Source: Hyphomicrobiales bacterium
GTDB taxonomy: Bacteria; Pseudomonadota; Alphaproteobacteria; Rhizobiales; Rhizobiaceae
DNA: 64,000 nucleotides
Reading direction: 5' to 3'
Assembly (NCBI GenBank): GCA_900465685.1
Contig: UEGR01000005.1
Location: 372,001-436,000, forward strand
Shown here: positions 63,958 through 64,000 of the stretch, in pieces
Layout of the letters: each line of letters begins with the position of its first letter
How positions within the stretch are numbered: the stretch's first letter is position 1
Made by a program: the position numbers and the translations under genes
The notes under the pieces: model-generated
What the model was told of the DNA's origin: nothing
The model's database searches: none
The model's input: the letters and a program-made list of their open reading frames with translations, nothing else

Positions 63958-64000
63958 TAAATTTCTCCGGTGAAAAGTCTCCGGTCCCCTACTCCTATCG

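Overview
The window is about 64 kb of core chromosome from an alphaproteobacterium of the Brucellaceae. The Brucella/Ochrobactrum group fits best: it has an EipB-type envelope protein, a propionyl-CoA carboxylase locus with its own short-chain acyl regulator, a GTTC-N7-GTTC SOS box upstream of recA, and a gene order that matches Brucella chromosome I as I remember it. The genus call is inference. Base composition is moderately GC-rich throughout. I saw no insertion sequence, prophage, integron or CRISPR array. Most genes are recognisable housekeeping genes and most accessory content is short non-coding repeats.

Layout. Positions 1-12129, all on the minus strand, form the translation/envelope cluster rpsB-tsf-pyrH-frr-uppS-cdsA-rseP-bamA-lpxD-fabZ-lpxA-lpxI. 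It links a ribosomal protein, elongation and recycling factors, UMP kinase, undecaprenyl-PP and CDP-diacylglycerol synthesis, a site-2 protease, outer-membrane protein assembly and early lipid A synthesis. The window cuts off the 3' end of lpxI. From 12.5 to 18.1 kb lie eipB, then divergently a RidA protein, a glycerophosphodiester phosphodiesterase, a FemAB-like acetyltransferase and a HIT protein, then an AzlCD exporter pair and a GNAT. From 18.1 to 30.8 kb are clpS-clpA, a penicillin-binding carboxypeptidase with a SPOR domain, sdaA, a YdcF protein, an HGSNAT-like membrane acyltransferase, a MerR regulator, a VanZ-like protein and DUF2336 and DUF883 proteins.

From 31 to 40.1 kb are queF, an unusual tRNA-Cys-like gene whose 3' end abuts the queF stop codon, a small lipoprotein, a DUF924 protein, and the propionate module. 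In that module a ScfR/PccR-type regulator is divergent from pccB-pccA-methylmalonyl-CoA mutase, which convert propionyl-CoA to succinyl-CoA. From 40.2 to 48.9 kb are an aldo/keto reductase, murI, a TrmJ-type methyltransferase, a DJ-1/PfpI protein, a ribbon-helix-helix protein, icd, a glutathione transferase, and an ArsR regulator divergent from a NIPSNAP/monooxygenase pair. From 48.9 to 59 kb are alaS, recA with its SOS box, an OmpA lipoprotein, a lytic transglycosylase lipoprotein, a CPBP protease, rarA and a Do-type protease. From 59.1 kb to the end is the distal part of the ribosomal super-operon: secY-adk-rpsM-rpsK-rpoA-rplQ, read leftwards.

No clearly new multi-gene system is visible. 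The best leads for a second look are the competing inverted repeats between frr and uppS, the aberrant tRNA-Cys-like gene, the TTTGCAAA-type operator array beside the propionate regulator, a family of short dispersed repeats that abuts several stop codons, and an unlisted 36-residue membrane peptide gene. Protein functions rest on motif recognition by eye; no database search or folding program was run.
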